From the NCBI RefSeq assembly GCF_949628215.1, contig NC_134276.1, positions 32,676,226 through 32,740,225 on the forward strand: a stretch of DNA of 64,000 bases, written 5' to 3'. Made by a program: the position numbers and the translations under genes. The notes under the pieces are model-generated. The model saw nothing but the letters and a program-made list of their open reading frames with translations, was not told the origin of the DNA and made no database searches. This DNA is from Phalacrocorax aristotelis. Lineage: Eukaryota; Chordata; Aves; Suliformes; Phalacrocoracidae. Shown here piece by piece: positions 1 through 12,349 of this stretch (its first letter is position 1; each line of letters opens with the position of its first letter).

Positions 1-384
1 CAAGGCCACCACTAAACCATATCCTCAAGCACCACATCTACCCTTCTTTTAAATACCTCCAGGGATGGAGACTCAACCACCTCCCTGGGCAGCCTGTTCC
101 AATGTTTGACAACCCTTTCTGTGAAGAATTTTTTTCTAATGTCCAACCTAAACTTCCCCTGGCACAGCTTGAGGCCATTTCCTCTCGTCCTATCGCTTGT
201 TACTAGGGAGAAGAGTCCGCCCCCCACCTCGCTACAACTTCCTTTCAGGTAGTTGTAGAGAGCAATACGGTCTCCTCTCAGCCTCTTCTTCTGCAGACTA
301 AACAACCCCAGCTCCCTCAGCCGCTCCTCATAAGACTTGTTCTCTAGACCCTTCACCAACTTCATTGCCCTTCTCTGGACACAG
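1..384 (-). mobile_element. CR1 LINE, 3' part of ORF2 (truncated copy)
   Basis: Read on the minus strand, this segment encodes the C-terminal end of a CR1 non-LTR retrotransposon ORF2, the dominant LINE of birds and reptiles. Positions 365 down to 12 are open for 117 codons and contain hallmark CR1 stretches such as [44 protein letters not shown] and [17 protein letters not shown]. The frame ends at a TAG after EDMV, where CR1 ORF2 copies commonly stop. The copy is 5'-truncated: recognisable CR1 sequence ends near 384 and unrelated DNA begins, as is usual for CR1 insertions. The 3' tail runs off the left edge. There are no frameshifts or internal stops, so this is a fairly young copy. It lacks endonuclease and most reverse transcriptase sequence and cannot be autonomous. 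Confidence 0.95.
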
Positions 385-3300
385 GTCAGTAAACTACTGA
401 ATAAAGGAGAGATGGTAAACTCTGGACAATGAAAGGGTTATAACAAAATGAATAATTACAGTAAACTGATGGGTACTGTTGTATGACTCTGCCTTTTGGG
501 CACCAGAAGAATGAAACCTGATTGACAGTACTGTAGTGTAGGTGATTGGTCTGCATTTCTAGCCCATAACACACCTGAAAAACACCTTGATCAGAGAAGG
601 ATTGGTCAGGACAGATACAGAGCTGTACTTCTGCTCAGCTGGACAAGACATACCTTCTCACATGGAGGAGCTGCAGCTTGTGAACTGTTCAGACACAGGC
701 ATAATTTTTTAATCCTTTTCTTTAATCCAGTTAACTCTGCATGAGCACAACAGCTGGGCGAAGGATGGGAAAAAAAAGATTGTACTCTGCCATAAGTATC
801 ATCACTAGAACTAGTCACAAAAAATGACAATTCATCTTCTGCTGAGATGACCCTGCAGAAAATGAGGGGGTTTCACAGCAGGGTAGCACAGGTAGCACCT
901 GCAGTGCCTGCAGGCTCCAGAGGAGTACACATACAACTGAGGGCAGAGCTCAAACTCCGGACAAAGCTATTACTCAAAAAACTACCCGGAGTGATGTCAC
1001 AGCAGGGGCTGTCAGGAAAATGATCAAAACCCCTGAAAGTAGCAAACCAGCAGGGAGCTGAGGGTCTGTGCAGAGACATGTAATTTCTCATCAGCACCTT
1101 CCACCCAGTAAAAGGGTCTCTCCTCTGCCGGGAGCCTTGTCTTGGGACCACTGTGGATGAGGGTGTCAGCCCTTGGCACTGTGGGTCTGCATGCAGAAGG
1201 TTCTGATGCTGTATAGTGAGTGCAGACACCCAGCCCCTCTCCTGCCCCACAGCTCCTGTGGCTTTTGTGGGTGCCCAGCTACCTGCAACAGCTAGTGGTT
1301 CCTCCAAGCCCTGGCACTGACAGTTTTACTGTCTTTCACTTGTATGACTTTCACCAAAGTAGGAGAGTATTTGCTGAAAGCCACCCAAAAGTCTTTGGCA
1401 GAACATTAAATTAAACCTATACCTCATACCCATAGGACTATGGTCACTCATTCTTTCTCACTCCACAAAGGCAATAGACTAATGCATAGCTTTTTTTATT
1501 CCCCTTTGGACTCTGCCCCACCAGAACATGTGTGGGAAGGATTATCAGGCAGTGACCATCTTCAAGAGAAGGATGAGGACTAACACTCATTGCAAACATG
1601 GCTGTTCTCTCAGTACTTTCACAAAGGGATGCCAGGCTCCAGAAAAGAGCCTAGCAAACCTTAGTGGAAGGCAAATGGAAAACACCAATTGCAAAGCCTG
1701 CTGTCCTTCGACTAGAATGAGCTTTATATCTTCCAAGTACTGAAAATCCTCCTGAGACATTGCCTGTCTGAATACATCACTTAATCTTGTAGAAAGCCCC
1801 AGGACTGGGGGGTTCTTGCTGTTAGAAATTGCATCAAGTAACCTTATTGAAGATAAATGACTTTGAACTTTCATGGCAACAGTGATGAACTGCTTCAGCA
1901 TCCATGCAGTGCAGGCTGAAAAATCAGAGCTTTTAGACAAAGAAATAAACTTATTCAAATGCAAATGTGAGATTTGGGGCAGGGTTTTCAGGTGATCTTA
2001 AAAGCACTTTCCTTATTACCGCAGACTGGATGTCTGCAGAGCAAGAGTCACTTCACTGCCAATCAGGTCCTATTGGCTTGAGTTAAAGAGAAACTCACAT
2101 ATTCTTCCTTTCTTTACTAAGGGAGACCACTTTAAAAAGTAACGCAAACACTGTCATATATGAAACGAGTCTGGAAATTATCTTTCGTTTCAGATCAGAC
2201 TGCCTGGCCAGCAGGTTGTGGGGAGAGTGTTACATTTCCTACCTGTTCAGGGTGAATGCAGGGTCACAGGCAGAACCTATGTAGACACTTTCTTCATGTT
2301 ACAATCCCTGCTTCAACTACTGAAGATAACAGCTGTCAGGCAGGTGGCCTGAAGCCTTTGATGACTTTAAGACTGTTCTGTAAAAATCTACTAATATCGA
2401 CTTTTGTGCCAAGATGGTTTTAGGGCACGAGACAGCAAGGCTCCACTGAGGCTCTGCTAGGCTCATCGGTGTATGTGCATGGGAGGGATGCAGGCAAGCC
2501 CAACATCTTTACCGCTGCCTTTCACAGCAAGAGCATTAAATACACCTGCAGGGACCAATTTGGATCTCTCCTAATAAACTGCCGCAAATGGCTGCACCCC
2601 AGAGCTGGATGCCACCAGTTCTAGAGATGTTCAGTCCAACAGCAGGCAAAATCAATGTGATTTTTAGCTTTGAGAATGAAAATATGACCTTGCACAGAAA
2701 CATTAGGCCCATTCGTATCTCCATCTAATGGTTCCTATTTTGCAATACAGGTTCCTCTCTGGCTTCTGACAGTAGCCATGACGAAACACAGCTAGGTGCT
2801 ACCACACCTTCTGCAGTAGGGTCCACATCCACAGAAAGGTCTCGGAGGACTACAGTAATATAAATGAATAATAGTGTAATATTCTAACATAAAATAATAA
2901 AGCAGTGAGGTCTTTTAGGGCTGATAACATCTTTAAAAGTAGCAGCTGATACTGAAAGGCATCATTACTCAAAATGACCTTCTGGTGATGCCTGTGTTTT
3001 TGCCTTACTTGAGATATGGAAGAAGATATCCAGAAGAGTGACAGTCTTAGGGCCACTCTGATTACTCAAAGAAATGTTGAACTACAACAAATCAGCTGGG
3101 AGAGTCCTGAATGAAACAGAAATATACTGCTGTTGCCTCTGAGCAACAGTTTCTTGTGACATGTGTCCTTAGAAAAGGATTTCAGTAGGCAGATCAGTGT
3201 CTGACCAGTGTGAAAGCTGCCAAGGAGATTTATTCACCCTCCTCTGGGTAAGCCTCCACATGGCTCCTTTGCTGGATTAGCAAAAGACAGGGACAGACCC

Positions 3301-6300
3301 AGGTCTGAGGAGGACCGCATTCCTGACAGCCCATCAATTGTTGTTGCTGTTGGATAGCGATTGCTTGTGATAACTCCTGTGTCGAAAACTGGTGGTGATT
3401 AAACCTGCACCCTCCAGCACTGTACATCTGTACCGGCTGATTTTGACAGCCAGGCTGTGTAATGGCAAACTCACCGGCCCTATAGCCTGTTATGCAGGAC
3501 TGACATGTTTTGACTGGTGGTTATATATACACTGAGAAGTCATACTGAAAAAACATTTCTGCATGAGATACATCCTTAGTGTATTGAGGGTGAGCACTTA
3601 ATCCTACTGTCTGTGCTGGATTGCATCTCACCCATGCCTCCTGATTGCTCTTTCCTCAGCTGGAATCCTGGAGGAACCAGAGCTGAGTCACCAGCCATGC
3701 GGGTGTCCAGACCACTGAGGACAGCCCAGAAGTACCAAGGGGGTGTCTATCGTGGACGGCCCATTGCTGTGCATAGAGAGAAACTCCAAAGAGCATGACC
3801 CAAATGCTGAGAAGTCTTTGAATATAAACCTTAGCTTCAGGATCCTCTCATCCAGAGAGAAACAGAGGATTTCCTTCTGCAAACGCACTCATCTTCACTC
3901 AAGTTACAACCTAAGTGAAAGCCCTAACATGATTCATAAAGTTTCCCCCTGCAGTGATGGTTGCACTTCCCATTCAGACTTAATGGCTATCAAGTCAAAT
4001 GGGCCACACTTTGGGCTCTCAGTTCCTCAGTGACTGACATGACTGCTTTTCTGTATAGGCACAGTGTAGCTCTTCTCCAGACTTGGTGGTGCTCCCCAGT
4101 TGTAGCCTTGCTGTAGAAACCCCATCTACACTGTTCTAGAGATGGGTTCTAGAGACAGGTCTGAACCATCACAGCTAAGTTAGGAGCTAGGCTGCAGGTG
4201 AAAGCTGACAGTGGGACAAAATGGTACCAAAATCTCAGATAAAAGGAGTGGTGGCGTTCAGCAGCAGCTGAAAACAAGAAGAAATGGGGATGCTGATAAG
4301 GAGGATTACAGCAAAGTGTCCAAATGCAAATGTGACAGGAGAAAGACACTCCTAGGCTACAGTTCAAGAGGGTTTTCTGGAGCTACCTTTAGTTTTGGTG
4401 ATAATGCCCTGGCAGAAAGCTGACACAGCTTGGCTTCCAGACCCCACTGGGCTGGGCAGCAGCCAAGAAGCGCATTTATTCATTACATGTAAAGTGAGCC
4501 AATTGCCCAGGGAAGGGAGTCAATAAACATGGAGTCTCATGGCACTGTTTTCACAGAGTGACCTTTTGAAGTATAATTGCATGTTAAAAGACTCAATGGC
4601 AGTCATCTCTTATCGGAGAAGCACTAACGGAGCTGGCTTGGGGACTGACTTGTTGTCAAGTGGGAGTGTGTTGGAAAAGGGCTGTGCAGTTAGAGGCTGC
4701 TTTTGGCTAGCTCCCACGTGAGGCTGTGATCAGGAGAAGTCCTCCTGACTCCTCAGCTACACAGATGTTTGGTCTCAGGTCCTCTTGGGAAAGGCAGAAA
4801 TAACAGTTGTGATGCTGGGAAGCATTTTCATCTTCATTAAAATGCCTATAGCTTACTGCTCTCTTCTCATCCAGTGGTGATGACTGCATTCAGATCACTT
4901 TGTCTGAGGGAGATTTTAATTACGGTCATGGTGATGCATGAACCTGAGAATGGTCTTCAGTCCCTCAGACCACAGCCTTTAGGCTGCAACTCCGGCTCAA
5001 ACACCGTTCTGAGGTATGGGGTCACCACCCCCCAGGCAGAAGAGCTGGCTGTCCCCTCATCACCCCACCCCAGAGCAGCCTCCTTCCCTGGCAAGCAGCC
5101 TTGTCTTCAGCCCAAACACCCCACAAAACTCTCCTTATTCCTCCACAGGAAGTGATCCCATCCCCTTGCAGTGCTTAAAGGCCCTCACTTTAATTCTTCT
5201 AAAAAGAAAACTTTCCAGCTGAAAAAGTGAACCCAGACCACCTCTATTTTATGTCAACATAATTGCACAAGACTTCATATTCCCAAAGGGTTAGGGGATC
5301 CTGGCTGTCTCTTCAGCCTTATGTCAGATGCCACATGTCATAACATAGTGTCATTTCCCAGGATAGACACATTTAACCCTAAGGCAAACTAGCACAAAGC
5401 ATTGCAAAGCATGCAGCAGGCAGAAAACCAGAAAGAGACTGTAGGACAGACTTCCAGTTTCAGTTAGTTAGAAAGAACCATCAAGGAGTGTAATAAGGAG
5501 TGCTTGGAGCTGGGCTGGCAAGGTGGGCATCCCTGAAACTCAACAGAGGACTATGGATATGAAGAAGGGTTTCTGGAACGTGACTACTCCATGATTTAAT
5601 TACAAATTACAGTTCAGGTCGCTTAATTTAAATGCTTAGCTTAACCTCTGAGATGCTGAGGTATGTCCATCTGTGAGCATCACTGACAGCATCTTCAAAA
5701 GCCCATTCTTTCCTTTTAAAATTCAAGCAGTATCACTCTGCTAATTCCTCTAGAAAACTAATCCTTTGAGAAACTGAAACTGTTCCTTTTTGGATGAGCA
5801 ATACATGGCTGTGCCACTCGAGAGCCTTACGATGGCAAAACTCCTGAAGCAGCTGCTTCATTTAAGGACCAATGCATAGCAATTCTTTTCCTAGGGCTTC
5901 AGTCAGGAGATCTATGCATATCCTTAAACATTTCAATGGACAGGGAACGACTAAGCACAGACTCAAAGATAAGCATGGATAACCTGCCTGAGCCCAGGTG
6001 AGGTATGCTCGATTGGAATTTAAGTAAAGAAAGTGGCACAGGAATCTTACTGTAATTTACTGTACAATTCCTAAGCAGTGTTCTCTTCCATACATTTTTT
6101 GTTTTATACTTGTATTTGTTAGCTTTCATATTCCACTCTCCCCCAAATATTTGACATCAACTTAATATATTACATTGTATGAAGTGTTCTGCTTTAACAT
6201 GCAATGATGCCTCAGAGAGAATTTTGTAATTTGAACCAATGTATATAATTTTCTAGAAATCCTTATGTGGATATATTACATGAAAGAGCAGCTATAATCT

Positions 6301-7584
6301 CTTCTATTGGTATCTGTAAAACTTTTCACAATGTCTGCCATGAAAAAAGCCATTAAATCCTATTTGGCATTCTCAGCTTTTATGACCTGCTTGTGTTGGA
6401 GGGCTACTTTCATGAAGAGGGTAGTGCAACATGAGAGGGTAGAAATGAAATATTAGGGAGAAAAGAACAATTGCCAAAGTGCACTGCCTGCAAAAGCTTG
6501 CCTTACAATTTGTTATTGCCTACCTTTAATATTGTACAGTCATAACCAGTTTGAAAAGAAAAGTCTCACCATCACTGTAGGCAAAACACAGGTCCCAGTA
6601 CTCCCAGCTTGGGCTGTCCCCAGTTGCCCTTGTGAGCTGGATTCAGCATCGCCTGTGTTTGGTGGCAGGAGCTTGAAAACCCACATGGGAATCAGAGCTT
6701 CGGTCCTGTGTCTAGCCCAAAGCTAGTCATGTGGGGAAAAAAAGAAAGGGGTTCTTGGCGTTTTCTAATCCTTCTGTCATTTGACTAAATGGAAGCAACA
6801 AGAGGCTGCTCCTCATTTCTTGCAGGCTTTGTGGGTTGGTTTTTTTTTGGTTGTCTTTTTCTTCTGGACAGAGAATAGACTTTAGCACTACACCATAAGT
6901 TGTCAAGGACCTTCACAGATTAATTCTTTAATTTCAGGTTGGTTATTTGCAAGACCAAAATTGGGCAGGATCTCTAACCCTATTGCTTGTCAATTCCTTT
7001 TAACATCAATCTTTTTCTTTGCTTTCTTGTTGCCAAAACCTGTTTCAAGCACTCATGAAGCTTGATTGAAATTGCCTTGAAAAGAGCTGAGTGATCAAAA
7101 CTGACCAGATGTGCAAGATGAATATTAATGGTTTATTGGAGCAACCTCCACCCTCTTTGCAGAGCAGGGTACCTTCAGCTGACCTGTTGTCTCTCATACA
7201 AATTATGAGAGGAATTTTGTTCCTCTGGAACCTAGCTGCAAGGGACATTGAACTTGTGTTAAATAATTCAGCAAAAAAGTGAAAGAAAACTGTATCTCAT
7301 CCAGAGTGGAGACAGCTGAAATTCCCTGCCGTACGTACAAATTAAAGTGGACTTGAAGGGACTACAAGAACCAGCTTCTCCCCTTGGACACGAGCAAGGA
7401 TGTTGTCCCCTCTGATTTTAGACATCTGGAAAATAAGTGCCTGGGTCTGCACAGGTCACCCGTAATAATTCTGTTGTCCTCACTTTCTCTAGCCTGTCAG
7501 CACGATCTTAGACTCTGTTTCAACAAGGTCTAAAGAGGGGGGCTCCACCTCTTTCAGGATTAACAAGTTTCTACATGGCAGACC
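385..7584. other. Intergenic DNA, no gene recognised
   Basis: Unique, moderately AT-rich sequence. Open frames here are at most about 145 codons, overlap on opposite strands and match no family I know. No transposon other than the flanking CR1 was seen. By synteny this side of CBY2 should lead towards SIAH3, but no SIAH-type sequence is visible. Confidence 0.6.
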
Positions 7585-7604
7585 AAAAAAAAAAAAAAAA
7601 AAAA
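7585..7604. repeat. Poly(A) run, 20 nt
   Basis: Twenty consecutive A residues. The preceding 300 bases hold no open frame and no AATAAA, so a processed-pseudogene or retrocopy tail is not supported. It is best read as a mononucleotide repeat. Confidence 0.95.
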
Positions 7605-10600
7605 GCTGATGACAGAAGAGGGCGATCTGGCAGGTGATTTTCCTCCACATCCCCATGAACACATAGCCCAGTGGTTGCAGAGCAGTGACTAGTTTGCAAA
7701 GAAGGCATTTGTGTCTTCAAACCCCAGGCAGGGAGGGTCAGAGTGCTTTTTGCGGACCGAAATGGTCTTTGGGGAAGGCAGCGTGGTACTTCCTTTAATA
7801 TAGCCTAATTTCATGCACAACAAGAACAGGGGCTAAAAATAGCCCTGGATGCTAATGAGGGCCTGGCGCACACCGTCTGTATGATGAGATTATGATTCTT
7901 TTTGAAAGTGCAATAATTTAAGGGGTTGTTTCATTTTGTTTCTTTCTGCTGCTGCAAAGTGTTCAGAAACACAAGGCTGTTTGGGTCTTCAGTTTTTTCT
8001 CCTTAATCTTAGGAAAACGAAATGTTAATGGACAGAGGGGAAAATGACTAGAAGCAAGAGCTGCTTTGTTTTTCCTGAGGCCGCTCACACATGATCAGCA
8101 AACAAAGTGGGTCAGAGAGGGCTTTCATAACACTTTGGGTGGATTTCCACACAGCCTAAGATGTAAGATCAGGATATTTCTTACACAGAAACACTTTGAT
8201 TTTCCCTAATTTTTAGGTGCTGGGGGCTGAAGCATCCACACTTTTTCTATTCCAGCCCAAAGCTTAGACACATGGCTTGTGGAAGAGACGGACTGTGAAC
8301 TCCACCTGGACCTTTCCACAAGCCTGGGACACTTCTGCAGCCTCACAGCCCTCTCCCAGGCTCTGCACCATCCCCTGGTAGTGCATGCATGATATAGCCT
8401 GTCCTCCATTGCAGGCACCGCTGGGAGCTCCCTGTCCCCAGCTTGGTCACCTCTCCTTCTGAAATCCACCTGGCAGCTCCAGGTTACCCTGGAACACTCA
8501 CTTTTGTGGGACATTCGATTCCCATACAGCTGACACTTTCCCTTGGCGTGAGATATCTCACCACCCTGGTAGAGAGATGGGGCAGAGGGAAGGGCTTGCT
8601 CACATCTGTGAGAATCACGGACACCACAGAAACGAAATCCAGCCTTGGATACAGCTGCTGGTGCTGAGACAGAGCCACCCCCAGTGTACCCAGGCAAAAT
8701 TGCCCTGTTCAGGCCTGATGAGAACATTGCATGGTGCAGAGCCACGTAAACCACATCTCAGAAGGAAACCAGGCTGAAAATCAGAGAGGGAAGATAGAAG
8801 TGTTTATGAAACATTTCTTTTATTCCTGTCATAGACGGCCAACTGCCTTCCTGTTAACAGCCTACATCAGTGGACCATAAAGCATGTGGCAGATCAGGAG
8901 CTGTCTTCTGGCACACACACACTTGCCTCCTATAAATACTACTCCGAGAGGGAACAAAACAGGTATTGTCTCTTAATGCTCCCATTAAACAGAACCACAC
9001 AGATGGTAATTAATGCATCATGACATGACTAAATTGTAAGAAAAAAAATTGCTGCAACGAGAAGTCACCGCAAGAACAGCAGGATTTAGATTAGTGTTCA
9101 TTTTGAGATTGACTCCTTCTTCTTTGCTTGAAGAGCTAGGGACCAGCTATTCCACATTATGAAAGATTTATTGTCTGCTTTCTTGAGTTTCAGGTCATAA
9201 TGGAGCTTTGTTATCTTTAATAGATTCATGTACTCCTTCCCTAGTGCTTTGTCAAATAATAATACTTACAAGGCAATAAAAGGAAAAAGAAAACACAAAG
9301 AAAAGAACCGCCCCCTGTGTCATAAGTCCCGGGTAGGTGAATGTGTGTGTGCATTTCTGTGCACGTGTGTATAGGAGAGGGGTTGTTTATTGCACCGTCC
9401 AGCACGGAATGAAATAATTTATGTACCATCTACATGCAAATGTATCTTTCATTTAGGTAATAAACTGCACCCTTGTATAATTTACCCAAACAATGGAGCT
9501 GCAAGGACACCGCTACTAATCTTCAAAAATCAACTGTGCCTTTTCAAAAAGGATTTTTGTCTTTCTATGAATTGATCAAACTTGACAAGTAATTTCAACC
9601 TAATGTTCACGGCTATCCTCCTTTCTCTTCACCATCTGTAGGTGAGAAATCCTATTTTCTGGAAGTGACAGAGTAATGCAGGAGGCTGCAGACATCTGTT
9701 AAAAAAACAGAAGTGGTTTTCCCAGAGCTATACGCAAAACAAGGGTGGATTCAGGAAGGATATGAGTATTTTTTAATAAATGATACGTTCGTCATGCCTG
9801 CAACCGTCCACATGGAGTCACGTTTTTTTAAGCCACTAAGTTTAATGAGAGCAACTAAGAGATTAAAACATCTTCGTATTTGAAATACTATGGTACAAAT
9901 GCTCCAGTGGAATAGCCTTGCTCTAGTTAACAAATATAATAAAGACTCTCAGAAGAAATTAATTCTGCAAACTTATTGCATCAATGAAAAGTACATTATA
10001 GACAGAGACTGAATGTAAACTCAGTTTGTTTCCAGATTTATTTATAAAAATATCAGCTTTGACTGAAAGCTGATCAGTCCTACATCAAGCAATGCAGGAG
10101 AAATTGGAAAAAGGCCAGTTATCGCCCTGCCAGGATCACTGACATGACTGAGATGAATCCAAAACAATTTGCACAGCTACAAGACAGCCTTGTGCAAAAT
10201 CTGGTTTTTCTTCCAGGAAGTTCAATGCCAACTTCTTAGGACCCTTTTTGGCTGTATCAGGACACTTCAGAAATAGAAAGCAGCCCCCATGCACCAGTGG
10301 ACTGAGATCCTGGTATCCCTAGACTGAGAGTATCCAACCCCAAACATCAGCCCATCTGTGTGTAATCCATATAAATACATGAACACTGAGGGAGTAATTA
10401 ACTTTTTTACTTAGAAAATCTTCTGTGTGTGTTATCCACCTTTCTGGATCACTGGTGCTCCTGAGAAATCATTCAGGGCTGTTTTCCCTAGCAAGTAGGA
10501 GGTCTTCATGTGGGACCCCAGGTGCCCTCACACCCCATCCAAGGTGAAAGGGTGGGGTTTTACCATGCCTACATCTAGAAAACTGGACCCAGAAGTGACC

Positions 10601-10690
10601 CCAGCTGATGCACATCTGCATGTGACCTGCTTCCAAGATCCCCAAGCCAGGCTCTTTCACACACACACACTGTACTTCCCAGGCAGAGGA

Positions 10691-10740
10691 AGCCCTTACC
10701 TCCTCTCTTCAGCCCTCACCTCCTCTCTTCAGCCCTCTTC
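10691..10740. repeat. 20-bp tandem duplication, 2.5 copies
   Basis: The unit AGCCCTTACCTCCTCTCTTC is followed directly by a copy with one substitution (T to C at the seventh base) and then by the first ten bases of a third copy. It is a small replication-slippage product in pyrimidine-rich DNA. Confidence 0.9.
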
Positions 10741-11231
10741 TGGGGCTGCTTATTGTCATCTTTGGGTCAGACTTGCTAAACATATGCTAAAGTACTCATT
10801 TTATGAGGATGAAAGGGGCAAGCAGTGACCAGCAGGCGAACTATGACTCAAGACCAGCTATAGGTCAGGTTGAAGCACCTGGCTATGCAAGGCATGAGGG
10901 ACGGCTAGAGGGTGGCAATTCACTTTAGTGTCACTAGAGTTTTTGAAGTTCAGAAATCTGCTTTAATTTTCCCATTACAAGAAATCCCATAGCTTCTGAT
11001 GGTTTTCTTAGCAGGCGATTATGTCAAAACAGATTGAAAAGGTCCTTTGGAAGATTGAAAAGGTCAGGGCTTTTGGGTCTTTCTGTACTTCTCCCCCTTT
11101 GTTTCCCTCCCTCAAGGATATAACCAGACAGTCCACCTAAAGCAAAACAGGAAAACATGGTCAAAATCAATATATGACCACAATATATATTCTTTAGGTG
11201 AAAAAAAACAGAAATTAGAAAAAATACATTC

Positions 11232-11275
11232 TTATTATTTATTAGTTATTAATAATCAATAATAATAATAATAAT
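11232..11275. repeat. AT-rich (AAT)n microsatellite
   Basis: Pure A/T sequence with one C, ending in about six consecutive AAT units (about 11,258-11,275). Confidence 0.85.
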
Positions 11276-11880
11276 TTCTCTGCAACTCTCCTAAACATGT
11301 TTTCTTCCCAGACATCCCAGCTGAAATTAAAATTAAGCTTCTTTTTGTTGTTGGATAGATGGACACTGTGTTAACTCCTCAATCAAGAAAATTATCTTAA
11401 TCTCAAGGTCTAGTCATTGCTGGTTAATGCAGGTTATGTCATTTTCTGATTGCACAAGGAAAAGCTGATCCCCTAGATTTGCCCCGTGAGGGCACTGGCA
11501 GCCATAAGTCAGTGGAGCAGTGGTAGGTTGGCCGTGCAAAGAGATGAGACTTTTTTTGGTCACAGAACTCACCAGAGTGGAATTTCTGAGCCACGGAAAT
11601 GCCAGGTATGTTTGTTTCTATTTCATTATGGGCAAAAAGGTTTCATTTCCATCCTACGTAAATAAATAGCGATTCGCCAAAATATACTGACCTCTACTAA
11701 CAACATTACTCTCATAGGTAAAACAAAACAAAACAAAGCAATGTTCTATAATAATTCAGCATTTTCTTAAATCATTCTGTCATGAAGAAAGTTATTTTTT
11801 CCTCCTTAAACCTTTGTGCTCCATGAGGTTGTGAGCTTAAACCCTTAGTAAGGTAAGAGTTAGACTGCACTGATGAGAGC

Positions 11881-12349
11881 TCCCTCTCCTCTCCTCTCCT
11901 CTCCTCTCCTCTCCTCTCCTCTCCTCTCCTCTCCTCTCCTCTCCTCTCCTCTCCTCTCCTCTCCTCTCCTCTCCTCTCCTCTCCTCTCCTCTCCTCTCCT
12001 CTCCTCTCCTCTCCCTCTCCCTCTCCCTCTCCCTCTCCTCTCCCTCTCCTCTCCCTCTTCCTCTCCCTCTTCCTCTCCCTCTTCCTCTCCTCTCCTCTCC
12101 CTCTTCCTCTCCCTCTTCCTCTCCTCTCCTCTCCCTCTCCCTCTTCCTCTCCCTCTCCCTCTCCTCTCCCTCTTCCTCTCCCTCTTCCTCTCCCTCTTCC
12201 TCTCCCTCTTCCTCTCCCTCTTCCTCTCCTCTCCTCTCCCTCTCCCTCTTCCTCTCCCTCTCCTCTCCCTCTTCCTCTCCCTCTCCCTCTCCCTCTCCCT
12301 CTCCCTCTCCCTCTCCTCTCCTCTCCCTCTCCCTCTCTCCCTCCTCTCT
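11881..12349. repeat. 469-bp pure polypyrimidine/polypurine satellite tract
   Basis: Every base on the plus strand from 11,881 to 12,349 is C or T. The left part (about 11,884-12,012) is an almost perfect CTCCT pentamer array of some 26 copies. It then changes to CCCTCT hexamers and CCCTCTTCCTCT 12-mers in irregular blocks. Because the tract has no purine on this strand it is open in several frames on both strands. These give long Arg/Glu/Gly or Ser/Leu/Pro low-complexity frames of 170-200 codons that are artefacts and not genes. Such homopurine tracts with mirror symmetry can form triplex (H-) DNA and are hard to assemble, so the length may be unreliable. Confidence 0.97.

Larger units (their letters stand above)
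7605..11880. other. Intergenic DNA with candidate conserved elements
   Basis: No gene recognised. The stretch around 7,780-7,960 is AT-rich and motif-dense and has the look of a conserved non-coding element. The longest open frame (8,754 down to 8,206, 182 codons, minus) overlaps three other frames in the same GC-richer patch and resembles no known protein. Short CA repeats occur near 8,911 and 10,659. Confidence 0.5.

Noticed and set aside
7300-7604. Possible processed pseudogene ending in a poly(A) tail
   Set aside because: No open frame, no AATAAA and no target-site duplication apparent.
8206-8754. 182-codon minus-strand frame
   Set aside because: Three overlapping frames in the same patch and no recognisable motif.
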